A stretch of 57,033 nt of DNA from Akkermansia sp. (GTDB lineage: Bacteria; Verrucomicrobiota; Verrucomicrobiia; Verrucomicrobiales; Akkermansiaceae): the NCBI GenBank assembly GCA_030535875.1, contig JAUNRC010000010.1:1-57033 (forward strand), in the 5' to 3' direction. Within the stretch, counting starts at the first letter, position 1. The number at the start of each line of letters is the position of its first letter. The translations under genes and the position numbers were made by a program. Shown here piece by piece: positions 50,174 through 57,033 of the stretch. The notes beneath the pieces were generated by a model. It was not told the origin of the DNA. It worked only from the letters and a program-made list of their open reading frames with translations, and ran no database searches.

Positions 50174-50196
50174 TCGACTTAAAAGATTATATTTAT

Positions 50197-50268
50197 CAGT
50201 ACCGGCCCTGTAACGCTCAGAGCTAGAAAGCACCAGCTCCGAAACTGAGCCGTTGCAGGGTCGTACTG
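50197..50268 (+). other. Long intergenic RNA hairpin before nrdG
   Basis: CAGTAC (50197-50202) pairs with GTACTG (50263-50268). CCCTGTAACG (50206-50215) pairs with CGTTGCAGGG (50251-50260), 10 bp with one G-U. CTCAG (50216-50220) pairs with CTGAG (50245-50249). AGCT (50221-50224) pairs with AGCT (50235-50238) around a 10-nt loop. No T-run follows, so it is not a normal terminator. It may control or stabilise the mRNA between the glycyl-radical gene and nrdG. Confidence 0.7.
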
Positions 50269-50287
50269 ACTCTCCATACAGGCTGTC

Positions 50288-50992
50288 ATGAAACACCGTC
50301 ACCCGGTAGACATCACACCTCTGACCTTCCTGGACTACCCCAAGAAGGCGGCCTGTATTATGTGGTTCAACGGTTGCAATCTGCGCTGTCCCTACTGCTA
50401 CAACCCCGAACTGGTAACGGAAAAAAGCACAACTCAGGTAGATGAAATGGAGTTCCTGCGCGAGCGCGAGGGATTCCTCGATGCCGTCGTCCTCTCCGGC
50501 GGAGAAATCACCCTGCAACCCGGCTTGCCTGAGCTTTGTCGTACAATCAAATCCATGGGATATCTGGTAAAAATCGACACCAACGGCAGCAATCCTGACG
50601 TTCTGTCGCATCTCTTACAGGAAAAACTCATCGACTATGTAGCCATGGATAACAAGATGCCCTCCACCCGCAGTTGGCAACTACCGGGCGGCGAGGTTCT
50701 GTACAATCGTTTTTCCCGCAGCCTGCAACTACTGGAAGGCTCAGGTTTGCCGTACGAAATCCGCACCACGGTACACCCGGATTTGCTGGACGAAGCCGAC
50801 ATCCTGCAAATGATACGAGAAGCAGCCTCGCATGGCTACAAAGGAACATATTACCTGCAATATTTCTTCACCGGTGTGCCGACCATCGGCAACATGCAAC
50901 CACCTACCCGCCGTTATGACCGAGTGCTGCTCGACAAACATTCGCCCCTCCCCATAGGCTACCGCAACTTCCCGGAGGACCGAGGGCGTTGA
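50288..50992 (+). CDS. nrdG: Anaerobic ribonucleotide reductase activase
   Basis: A 234-residue radical-SAM enzyme that uses S-adenosylmethionine and a [4Fe-4S] cluster to put the radical on the reductase glycine. The cluster cysteines are C30-x3-C34-x2-C37 in GCNLRCPYCYNPEL. A GGE segment (LSGGEITLQP) and KIDTNGSN follow, typical of the activase fold. Its substrate here would be the separate 70-residue glycyl-radical protein. It is third in nrdD - radical subunit - nrdG, separated by the hairpin. Confidence 0.93.
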   Translation: MKHRHPVDITPLTFLDYPKKAACIMWFNGCNLRCPYCYNPELVTEKSTTQVDEMEFLREREGFLDAVVLSGGEITLQPGLPELCRTIKSMGYLVKIDTNGSNPDVLSHLLQEKLIDYVAMDNKMPSTRSWQLPGGEVLYNRFSRSLQLLEGSGLPYEIRTTVHPDLLDEADILQMIREAASHGYKGTYYLQYFFTGVPTIGNMQPPTRRYDRVLLDKHSPLPIGYRNFPEDRGR

Positions 50993-51044
50993 GTGTGCGT
51001 CACCCTGCTTGCAGATACGGAAAAAATATGATAAACTGGCCGAC

Positions 51045-52667
51045 GTGAACGTGAAACATGCCATCATTGCTGCCGTTTGTTGTTTGCTGGCAGCCTGCGG
51101 TGACAGACAAAGCTCGGCCGAAAAATTTGCAGCAGAAGGCATTCTGGTTCTGGGCAACAACTCCGAACCTCAAAGCCAGGACCCACACAAGGCTACAGCC
51201 GTTGCAGACGGCAAAATCATCAGCACCTTATTGGAAGGCCTGGTTCGCCCCTCACCGCACGCTGATGGCGAAGTTCTACCCGGAGCAGCAACACGCTGGG
51301 AACATAATGAGGCCGCTGATATCTGGACATTTCACCTCAACCCCACAGCCGTTTGGAGCGATGGACACCCGGTCACAGCCCATGACTTTGTCTATGCCTA
51401 CCAACGCTTGCTGCACCCTCAATTTGCCGGTAAATATGCCGAAATGCTTTACCCGCTGAAAAAAGCGGAAGAATACAATAAAGGCGAATGTTCATGGGAG
51501 GAAGTAGGAGTCAGTGCCCTTGATGAGCATACGCTGCGACTCACGCTCAACGGACCTACCCCACACCTGCCGCGTCTGCTTTTGCACTTCACATGGTTTC
51601 CCATACCGGCGCACCGAGTCGAGGCAAGCGGAGGCATGCTCGATCGCCGCAGCCTGTGGGCACAGGCTCAAAATTGGGTCGGCAACGGAGCCTATGTCAT
51701 TGACAGACATCACTTCAATGACTACTTGAGCGTGATACCCAACCCCCGCTACACTCGAGCCGGAGAACTCAAGAATAAGGGCATACGCTTTCTCCCCATC
51801 GTCAACGGATATACCGAGACCCGCATGTACCTCGGCGGCAAGCTCCATATCAGCAACAACGTTCCGCCGGAAATGCTCGCCTACGCTCGCAGCACCTCTC
51901 CGAATGATTACTGCCAAGACCCCTACTACTGTACCATTTTCTACCGGCTCAACACTTCCCGTCCGCCACTGACCGACCTCCGTGTACGGCGCGCACTCCA
52001 TCTGGCCATCGACCGCGCAGCACTTGTCGAAAAAGTTGTTCGCGGCGCGGGTAGCCCTACCTCTACCTTTACCCCACCCGGAGCAGGCTATGCCGCCACT
52101 GCCCCTGACGAACCGGCCACTCAAGCAGAGCGTGAGGAACTGGCCCGTAAATTACTGGCCGAGGCCGGATTCAAAGACGGCAAGGGATTTCCCATCCTGG
52201 AGCTCATGACCAGCTCACGGGATGTACAGCGAATCATGGCTGAGACGATTCAGGCGATGTGGCAAAAGGTGCTGGGCATTCACATCGACATCCGCTCCTG
52301 CGAGTGGACCGCCTACAAGGCTGCTCAGCAAAACATGGAATATGACATTTCCTCCTCCTCATGGAGTGGTGATTACCTTGACCCGGCAACATTTGTCGAA
52401 CTCTGGCGCAGCGGCGGCGGCAACAACTGCACCGGCTGGGGCTCCCCGGATTGCGATGCGCACCTCGCGGCAGCCCGTAATTGCGGACAGGCAGATGAAC
52501 GCCGCGACCATCTGCGCAAAGCCGAGGAAATTATGCTACGCGCTCAACCCATTCTTCCTCTTTACCACAGCGAGCGTACCTACCTGCGCTCCTCCCGCCA
52601 CATCAGCGGCTGGCAACCCCGACTGCTCGATAATTTCCCGCTCGATGCCGTTGAAGTACACCCATGA
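51045..52667 (+). CDS. oppA: Oligopeptide ABC transporter substrate-binding lipoprotein
   Basis: A 540-residue SBP family 5 protein that captures peptides in the periplasm. It has a short lipoprotein signal (HAIIAAVCCLLAACGDR, lipobox LAAC). The mature protein starts NNSEPQSQDPHKA and has the family segments AATRWEHNEAADIWTFHL, VTAHDFVYAYQRLL and RRALHLAIDR. The start is uncertain: TTG at 51009, GTG at 51045 or GTG at 51051. TATGAT at 51027-51032 would be a -10 for the GTG at 51045, but no -35 is clear. It overlaps oppB by 4 bases. Confidence 0.9.
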   Translation: MNVKHAIIAAVCCLLAACGDRQSSAEKFAAEGILVLGNNSEPQSQDPHKATAVADGKIISTLLEGLVRPSPHADGEVLPGAATRWEHNEAADIWTFHLNPTAVWSDGHPVTAHDFVYAYQRLLHPQFAGKYAEMLYPLKKAEEYNKGECSWEEVGVSALDEHTLRLTLNGPTPHLPRLLLHFTWFPIPAHRVEASGGMLDRRSLWAQAQNWVGNGAYVIDRHHFNDYLSVIPNPRYTRAGELKNKGIRFLPIVNGYTETRMYLGGKLHISNNVPPEMLAYARSTSPNDYCQDPYYCTIFYRLNTSRPPLTDLRVRRALHLAIDRAALVEKVVRGAGSPTSTFTPPGAGYAATAPDEPATQAEREELARKLLAEAGFKDGKGFPILELMTSSRDVQRIMAETIQAMWQKVLGIHIDIRSCEWTAYKAAQQNMEYDISSSSWSGDYLDPATFVELWRSGGGNNCTGWGSPDCDAHLAAARNCGQADERRDHLRKAEEIMLRAQPILPLYHSERTYLRSSRHISGWQPRLLDNFPLDAVEVHP

Positions 52668-53593
52668 TTAAACTCCTTTTCAAACGTCTGGCTCAGGGAG
52701 CACTCGTGGTTTTCGTCCTCGAAACCATCACCTTTTTTCTCGTCAGGCTCCTGCCCGGCAACCCTTTCCTCGGTGAGCGCCGTCTGCCCCAACATATCAT
52801 GGAGCAGCTCAATGCCCTTTACGGTCTTGATCGCAGCGCCATCGCTCAATATTTTCAATACTGGAAAAACATCATCACCGCAGGTGACTTCGGGCCTTCT
52901 CTCGTGCGGGAAGGTTTACAGGTAAGCGATATTATAGCGGCAGCCTTCCCCGTATCGCTCACTCTGGGTGTGCTGGGGATGCTGATTGCCATTGTCGTCG
53001 GTATACCTGCCGGCATGCTGGCGGCGTGGTACAAAAATCGCTGGCCGGATGCACTGCTCATGTTAGCCGCCATGCTGGGCATTTGTGTGCCGGCCTTTGT
53101 CATCGCCCCGCTCTTCGGCAAGACACTCGGCATGAATGTACCGGGACTGAGTGTAGCCGGGTGGGATAATCCGCTCTGTGTCGTTCTGCCGGCCCTCACA
53201 CTCGGACTCATCAATGCCGCCTATCTGGCACGACTGACCCGTGGCGGCATGTTGGAGGTTCTCTCGCAGGACTTCATGCGCACAGCCCGAGCCAAGGGAG
53301 CAAGCCCGGTACGCCAGCTCTTCATTCATGCTCTGCGCAGCGGCTTATTGCCCGCAGTCTCGTACCTCGGCCCGGCCTTTGCCGCACTTATCACCGGCTC
53401 CTTTGTTGTGGAGACATGCTTTCAGGTACCGGGTATGGGGCTTCATTTCGTCAACGCCACCACCGACCGCGACTACTTTCTCATTCAGGGACTTGTTCTC
53501 TGTTATGGAGTACTGATTGTCGGAGCCAACTTAATTGTCGATTTAGTGCTGGTAGCCCTCAATCCGCGACTGCGTACACAAGGTGCAGCATAA
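52664..53593 (+). CDS. oppB: Oligopeptide ABC transporter permease, OppB type
   Basis: A 309-residue inner-membrane permease with six hydrophobic helices. The N-terminus KRLAQGALVVFVLETITFFLV and the LLPGNPFLGE segment are typical of OppB/DppB, and the ATPase-contact EAA-type loop is FMRTARAKGASPVRQLFIHA. It passes peptides delivered by OppA. It overlaps oppA and lies 12 bases before oppC. Confidence 0.92.
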   Translation: MIKLLFKRLAQGALVVFVLETITFFLVRLLPGNPFLGERRLPQHIMEQLNALYGLDRSAIAQYFQYWKNIITAGDFGPSLVREGLQVSDIIAAAFPVSLTLGVLGMLIAIVVGIPAGMLAAWYKNRWPDALLMLAAMLGICVPAFVIAPLFGKTLGMNVPGLSVAGWDNPLCVVLPALTLGLINAAYLARLTRGGMLEVLSQDFMRTARAKGASPVRQLFIHALRSGLLPAVSYLGPAFAALITGSFVVETCFQVPGMGLHFVNATTDRDYFLIQGLVLCYGVLIVGANLIVDLVLVALNPRLRTQGAA

Positions 53594-53605
53594 CCCCTAT
53601 TCTCC

Positions 53606-54544
53606 ATGACAACTTACGAAAAAGGCAATTCTCTGTGGCAAGATGCCCTCCGCCGTCTCAGCCGCAATCGAGCGGCCATGCTCTCGTTGATTTTTCTTCT
53701 TTTCATGGCACTGGCCTGCTTTGTGCTGCCACTCTTCCCCTGCATCGCCAACCCAAACACCACCGACCTCAACAACATCGCCGGCCCCTGCTGTGCCGAG
53801 CACCTCTTCGGTACCGACCAACTCGGGCGTGACTTACTGGCCCGCGTGCTCTACGGAGGTCGCATTTCTCTGTTGGTCGGTCTGGTGGCCACGGTTGTGG
53901 CCTTGGTCATCGGTCTGATATACGGATTGATTTCCGGTTATGTCGGCGGACGGACGGATGCTCTCATGATGAGAACGGTCGATGTTCTCTTTGCCTTGCC
54001 CTTTATTGTGCTGGTCATTGTGTTCTCTCTCAGCATCGAAGAACCCAGCCGCCAACTGACCGCGACCATTATCGACATCACCGGCTGGCGACGCGAAGCC
54101 GTCGCACCCATTCTCGGACTGGTACCGCTCTTCATTGCCATCGGAGCACTCGGCTGGCTGACCCTCGCCCGCATCGTCCGCACGCAAACTCTTGAGATTA
54201 AATCGCAGGAGTACATCATGGCCGCGCAGTCCCTCGGACTGGGGCACCTCAATATCCTCTTCCGCCACATTGCTCCCAACCTCCTCGGAACAGTCGTTGT
54301 CTATACCACTCTGGCCGTACCCGGCATTATGCTGACGGAATCAACCCTCTCTTTCATAGGGTTAGGAGTCAAAGCCCCTAACTCCTCATGGGGAACCCTC
54401 ATCAAGGAAGGGGCGGACCGCATGGAAGTCAGTCCCGAATTGCTCTTCTTCCCGGCAGCATTCTTCTGTCTGACCCTCCTTGCTCTTAATTTCCTGGGCG
54501 ACGGACTACGCGATGCCATCGACCCGAAATCAGCAAAAGACTGA
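53606..54544 (+). CDS. oppC: Oligopeptide ABC transporter permease, OppC type
   Basis: A 312-residue permease that pairs with OppB. The N-terminal cytoplasmic segment and first helix precede HLFGTDQLGRDLLARVLYGGR, a characteristic OppC/DppC motif. The EAA-type loop is YIMAAQSLGLGHLNILFRHI. The operon ends here at a terminator, with no ATPase gene; an OppD-type ATPase is encoded at 2332-3318. Confidence 0.93.
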   Translation: MTTYEKGNSLWQDALRRLSRNRAAMLSLIFLLFMALACFVLPLFPCIANPNTTDLNNIAGPCCAEHLFGTDQLGRDLLARVLYGGRISLLVGLVATVVALVIGLIYGLISGYVGGRTDALMMRTVDVLFALPFIVLVIVFSLSIEEPSRQLTATIIDITGWRREAVAPILGLVPLFIAIGALGWLTLARIVRTQTLEIKSQEYIMAAQSLGLGHLNILFRHIAPNLLGTVVVYTTLAVPGIMLTESTLSFIGLGVKAPNSSWGTLIKEGADRMEVSPELLFFPAAFFCLTLLALNFLGDGLRDAIDPKSAKD

Positions 54545-54566
54545 TTATATCGCAACACTTGATGTA

Positions 54567-54602
54567 CAAAGCGGGTGCCTGTCCGTACAGACACCCGCTT
54601 TG
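54567..54602. terminator. Bidirectional terminator between oppC and proS
   Basis: CAAAGCGGGTG (54567-54577) and CACCCGCTTTG (54592-54602) form an 11-bp stem with an inner CTGT/ACAG extension, between two converging genes. Confidence 0.85.
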
Positions 54603-54624
54603 ACTGTATACTTTTCTCAGCGAA

Positions 54625-56145
54625 TTAATAGCTGCGAGCCCAAAGAACACGACGAGTCGTCGGACGCCCCGTCAGAATGCAGGGAGCCTCGGGACCTGTG
54701 CCCATCTCGCCATGAGGAATGCAACGAATGGAAATGCGCAGGCTCTTGCCCAGCTCTTCCTCCTCCTCGGGAGAACCATCCCAGGGGCAAAGCAGCCAGT
54801 CAGCATCCGTTCCGGCGCTGAAGTTTGCCTTGAGCTCCTCGAGATTATCGCAGGGACGAATGTGGCTGTCGCGGAAGGTCAACTGGCGCTCCAGCAAGCT
54901 GTTCTGAACATCCTCCAAAATGTTGACTGCGGTGGCAACAAACTCATCTTCGGAAATGAAGCTCTTGTCATTGCTGGCCTTATCGCGACGGGAAATGCAA
55001 ACGGAGCCCTTCTCCAAATCGCGGGGGCCGATTTCTACGCGCACCGGCACACCCTTCTTCACCCACTCCCACTTCTTCGTGCCGCCATTGAGGTCACGAT
55101 CATCAACCTGCACACGTACAGGCAAACCATGGAAACTCATCGCTCCTAGCTTGCCGGCCAGAGCATAACAGTGGTCAAGAATGGCCTGCTTAGTCTCAGC
55201 CTTGGGGGTAACGGGAATGATAACAATCTGCTTAGGCGCAACGCGGGGCGGACACACCAGACCGTCATCATCCGAATGAGCCATAATAAGGGTGCCAATC
55301 ATGCGGGTGGACACACCCCACGAGGTCGTCCAGGCATACTGGCGCTCATTGGTACGCCCGGCAAAGGAGATGTTCTGAGCCTTGGCGAAGTTCTGACCAA
55401 GGAAATGGGAAGTGCCGGCCTGAATGGCTTTGCGGTCCTGCACCATAGCCTCGACCGTGTAGGTACGAACTGCACCGGGGAAACGCTCGTGTGCCGTCTT
55501 TTCACCGGGGATAGAGGGTACAGCCAGCACATCGCGCTGGAAATCTTCATAGACCTTGTGCATGACGGCAGTCTCCTCTTCGGCCTCAGCCTGCGTCTCG
55601 TGAGCGGTATGCCCCTCTTGCCACAGGAACTCTGCCGTACGCAGGAAAATACGCGGACGCATCTCCCAACGCATAACATTACACCACTGATTAACCTTGA
55701 AAGGCAGGTCACGATAACTCTCCAACCAACGGGAGAAAGCTGCACCGATTACAGTCTCGGACGTGGGACGAATCACATACTTGTCCGTCAATTCGCCGCT
55801 GGGAATCATCTTTGTCTTGCCGGTCTCGGGGTCTTTTACAGCCTCCAAACGATGGTGAGTCACCACGGCACATTCCGTCGCGAAGCCTTCAGCATGCTCA
55901 GCCTCTTTCTCAAGATAAGAAACGGGAATAAGCATGGGGAAATAGGCATTGGTGTGGCCGGTACGCTTGAACTCTGCATCCATCTGCTGCTGAATAAGCT
56001 CCCAGATGGCATAGCCCCAGGGCTTAATGACCATACAACCGCGCACCTCGGAGTTCTCGGCGAGGTCGGCTGCTTTAATTACCTGCTGGTACCACTCGGG
56101 GAAATCCTCCGCGCGCGTGGGTGAGATTGCATTCTGTTGTGCCAT
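54625..56145 (-). CDS. proS: Prolyl-tRNA synthetase, archaeal/eukaryotic-type
   Basis: A 506-residue class II synthetase that charges tRNA-Pro. It opens with DFPEWYQQVIKAADLAENS and has GCMVIKPWGYAIWE, LTDKYVIRPTSETVIGAAF (motif 2 region) and RIFLRTAEFLWQEGHTAH. That layout and length belong to the eukaryote/archaea-like ProRS group, without the bacterial insertion (INS) domain. The C-terminal part has a few cysteines and ends in RRVLWARSY. It has its own promoter and converges on oppC. Confidence 0.95.
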   Translation of the reverse strand: MAQQNAISPTRAEDFPEWYQQVIKAADLAENSEVRGCMVIKPWGYAIWELIQQQMDAEFKRTGHTNAYFPMLIPVSYLEKEAEHAEGFATECAVVTHHRLEAVKDPETGKTKMIPSGELTDKYVIRPTSETVIGAAFSRWLESYRDLPFKVNQWCNVMRWEMRPRIFLRTAEFLWQEGHTAHETQAEAEEETAVMHKVYEDFQRDVLAVPSIPGEKTAHERFPGAVRTYTVEAMVQDRKAIQAGTSHFLGQNFAKAQNISFAGRTNERQYAWTTSWGVSTRMIGTLIMAHSDDDGLVCPPRVAPKQIVIIPVTPKAETKQAILDHCYALAGKLGAMSFHGLPVRVQVDDRDLNGGTKKWEWVKKGVPVRVEIGPRDLEKGSVCISRRDKASNDKSFISEDEFVATAVNILEDVQNSLLERQLTFRDSHIRPCDNLEELKANFSAGTDADWLLCPWDGSPEEEEELGKSLRISIRCIPHGEMGTGPEAPCILTGRPTTRRVLWARSY

Positions 56146-56153
56146 ACGGATTG

Positions 56154-56182
56154 ATTATGATAGGTTGAATGAAAAAAGTCAA
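56154..56182 (-). promoter_or_regulatory. proS: Promoter of proS
   Basis: On the minus strand: TTGACT (56182-56177), 17-bp spacer, CATAAT (56159-56154). The ATG at 56145 comes 8 bases later, a leader of 0-2 nt. Confidence 0.6.
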
Positions 56183-56192
56183 TGGAAATTTC

Positions 56193-56888
56193 TCAGTTAC
56201 CGTTCTGTAAGCAACGGTAATTAAATACAGCCAAGCTCCCCATGATGAATACCATCCACCAAGAGCCCAGAGCCAAAAAGAAAAAGGCCAGCACACAGGC
56301 AAAGGTCAGACTGATGCGGTGCATGCTCTGCTCCGAGCGCATCAAGCCATGCATAATCTGCCCCCCATCAAGCGGAAACACCGGCAAGAGATTCAACAAA
56401 CTCCACCACACACATATCTGCACAAGGTACAGCCCCAGCAGAACTGCCAGCGGAGGATAATTCTCCATCAGGGACATCGGCACATGCCCCACGGTGAACC
56501 CAAGCGTCACCATCACCCCATCCGACAAGCTGCCCATCGCCACACTTAGCGCCGGCAAAACAATTAACAAAACCGGCAACAATGAAGCAAGCGGCCCTGC
56601 TGCCGTCATCATCACACCCTTCATGCGTGTGAGGCGAGCCGTCTCGTTACAACAATCTCCGCCCAACCAAGCCAGAAAAATCTCCGGTGCTCCGCCACCC
56701 AGCCACCGTCCGACCAATGCATGCCCCATCTCATGGGTCAGCAGACATGTGAACAAAGCCAGTGCAAAAAGCGCCACACCTGCCACACCGGCGGATAATC
56801 CGGTAAAAAGACAACTGAGCAGAACCAGCATAATCCATAACGAAGGATGAATGCTGATAGGTACTCTGAATAGTGCGAAGCGTATCAT
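56193..56888 (-). CDS. M50-family (site-2-type) membrane metalloprotease
   Basis: A 231-residue integral membrane protein. HEMGH at residues 52-56 supplies zinc ligands, and LLPVFPLDGGQ (about residue 165) supplies the third aspartate ligand, the two hallmarks of site-2-type proteases. There are about five or six hydrophobic helices, and no PDZ or CBS domain is present. Such proteases cut transmembrane substrates inside the membrane; the target is unknown. It is transcribed towards proS, 47 bases away, from its own promoter. Confidence 0.87.
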   Translation of the reverse strand: MIRFALFRVPISIHPSLWIMLVLLSCLFTGLSAGVAGVALFALALFTCLLTHEMGHALVGRWLGGGAPEIFLAWLGGDCCNETARLTRMKGVMMTAAGPLASLLPVLLIVLPALSVAMGSLSDGVMVTLGFTVGHVPMSLMENYPPLAVLLGLYLVQICVWWSLLNLLPVFPLDGGQIMHGLMRSEQSMHRISLTFACVLAFFFLALGSWWMVFIMGSLAVFNYRCLQNGN

Positions 56889-56899
56889 TTCTTTCCGTT

Positions 56900-56928
56900 A
56901 TTTTATGCTGCCGCAAGCTCTCAGACAA
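56900..56928 (-). promoter_or_regulatory. Promoter of the M50 protease gene
   Basis: On the minus strand: TTGTCT (56928-56923), 17-bp spacer, TAAAAT (56905-56900). The ATG at 56888 is 11 bases later; GGAAAG sits between. Confidence 0.55.
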
Positions 56929-56961
56929 GCCGGACCCACGGCATAATATCAAACATGTCAG

Positions 56962-56988
56962 AAAAAACACGATATCCGACAATCGTGT
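56962..56988 (-). terminator. Minus-strand terminator next to the intron end
   Basis: ACACGAT (56967-56973), 8-base loop, ATCGTGT (56982-56988). Read on the minus strand the stem is followed by six Ts (56967-56962). It would end a gene lying beyond the right edge. Confidence 0.55.
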
Positions 56989-57033
56989 AGGGGGCTTTCG
57001 CCCCCTCACACACCACCGTACGTGCCATTTATG
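56987..57033 (-). mobile_element. 3' end of a group II intron (partial)
   Basis: Read on the minus strand from the edge: GGCACGTACGGTGGTGTG matches the 3' strand of intron domain V (the ACGTACGGT core). It is followed by GAGGGGGC-GAAA-GCCCCCTAC, a domain VI-like stem (56990-57005) ending in AC at about 56987. The 5' strand of domain V, the reverse transcriptase and the rest lie outside the window. Confidence 0.55.

Noticed and set aside
50197-50268. Rho-independent terminator before nrdG
   Set aside because: The hairpin is long and stable but lacks a T-run on either strand at the right place.
56990-57005. GGGGGC-TTTC-GCCCCC as a terminator
   Set aside because: No T-run follows on either strand. 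Together with the ACGTACGGT core, it fits intron domain VI better.
1-57033. CRISPR arrays, tRNA or rRNA genes, insertion sequences with terminal repeats
   Set aside because: I looked through the intergenic DNA for regular spaced repeats, cloverleaf-type sequences and transposase genes and saw none, apart from the intron end at the right edge.

Overview
The window reads as chromosomal DNA of a Gram-negative, anaerobic or facultatively anaerobic bacterium. An RND efflux pump, lipoprotein signals and lipopolysaccharide-type glycosyltransferases point to an outer membrane. A class III ribonucleotide reductase with its radical-SAM activase points to anaerobic growth, and a men cluster to menaquinone. 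The gene mix (Ser/Thr kinase next to a SpoIIE-type phosphatase, ankyrin protein, HrpA, ProRS of the archaeal/eukaryotic type, few Shine-Dalgarno sites) fits the PVC group, most likely Verrucomicrobiota. This is inference from gene content; no rRNA gene is present to settle it. I saw no tRNA or rRNA genes and no CRISPR array.

Layout. 1-3.3 kb: a secreted protein, a GcvT-family protein and a lone OppD-type ATPase. 3.4-6.6 kb: purE-pyrR-pyrB-pyrC, in which the dihydroorotase homologue has lost its metal ligands and probably only supports PyrB. 6.6-9.8 kb: an ELM1-family protein and two tandem glycosyltransferases. 9.9-15.8 kb: an N-carbamoylputrescine amidase, an oxidoreductase and the helicase HrpA. 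15.8-19.3 kb: menD-menB-menC. 19.3-21.4 kb: a membrane protein and two poorly known genes. 21.5-27.7 kb: an RND pump whose adaptor is two adaptors fused in one chain with a 13-residue-repeat tail. 27.7-29.1 kb: ankyrin protein. 29.2-31.8 kb: prfA-prmC and a membrane protein. 31.9-36.6 kb: a PP2C phosphatase and a Ser/Thr kinase. 36.7-39.5 kb: SulP transporter and mutY. 39.6-40.8 kb: pgk. 40.9-43.3 kb: orphan response regulator, def, and a squalene/phytoene synthase-like gene. 43.4-47.3 kb: two related secreted proteins, argF, sufE and an rRNA methyltransferase. 47.3-51.0 kb: the anaerobic ribonucleotide reductase locus. 51.0-54.5 kb: oppABC. 54.6-56.9 kb: proS and an M50 protease. The extreme right end looks like the 3' end of a group II intron.

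The most interesting locus is nrd. The NrdD chain stops after its zinc motif. The glycyl-radical segment is a separate 70-residue protein in another frame, followed by a 72-nt near-perfect hairpin and then nrdG. Upstream lie two NrdR-like boxes exactly 32 bp apart, DnaA-like boxes, a sigma70-type promoter and a GC-rich 134-nt leader. A second theme is promoter layout. About twenty genes have a -35/-10 pair with 17-bp spacing, and in about half of them the -10 sits 5-12 nt before the start codon, which implies leaderless or nearly leaderless mRNAs. These promoters were used to choose starts.
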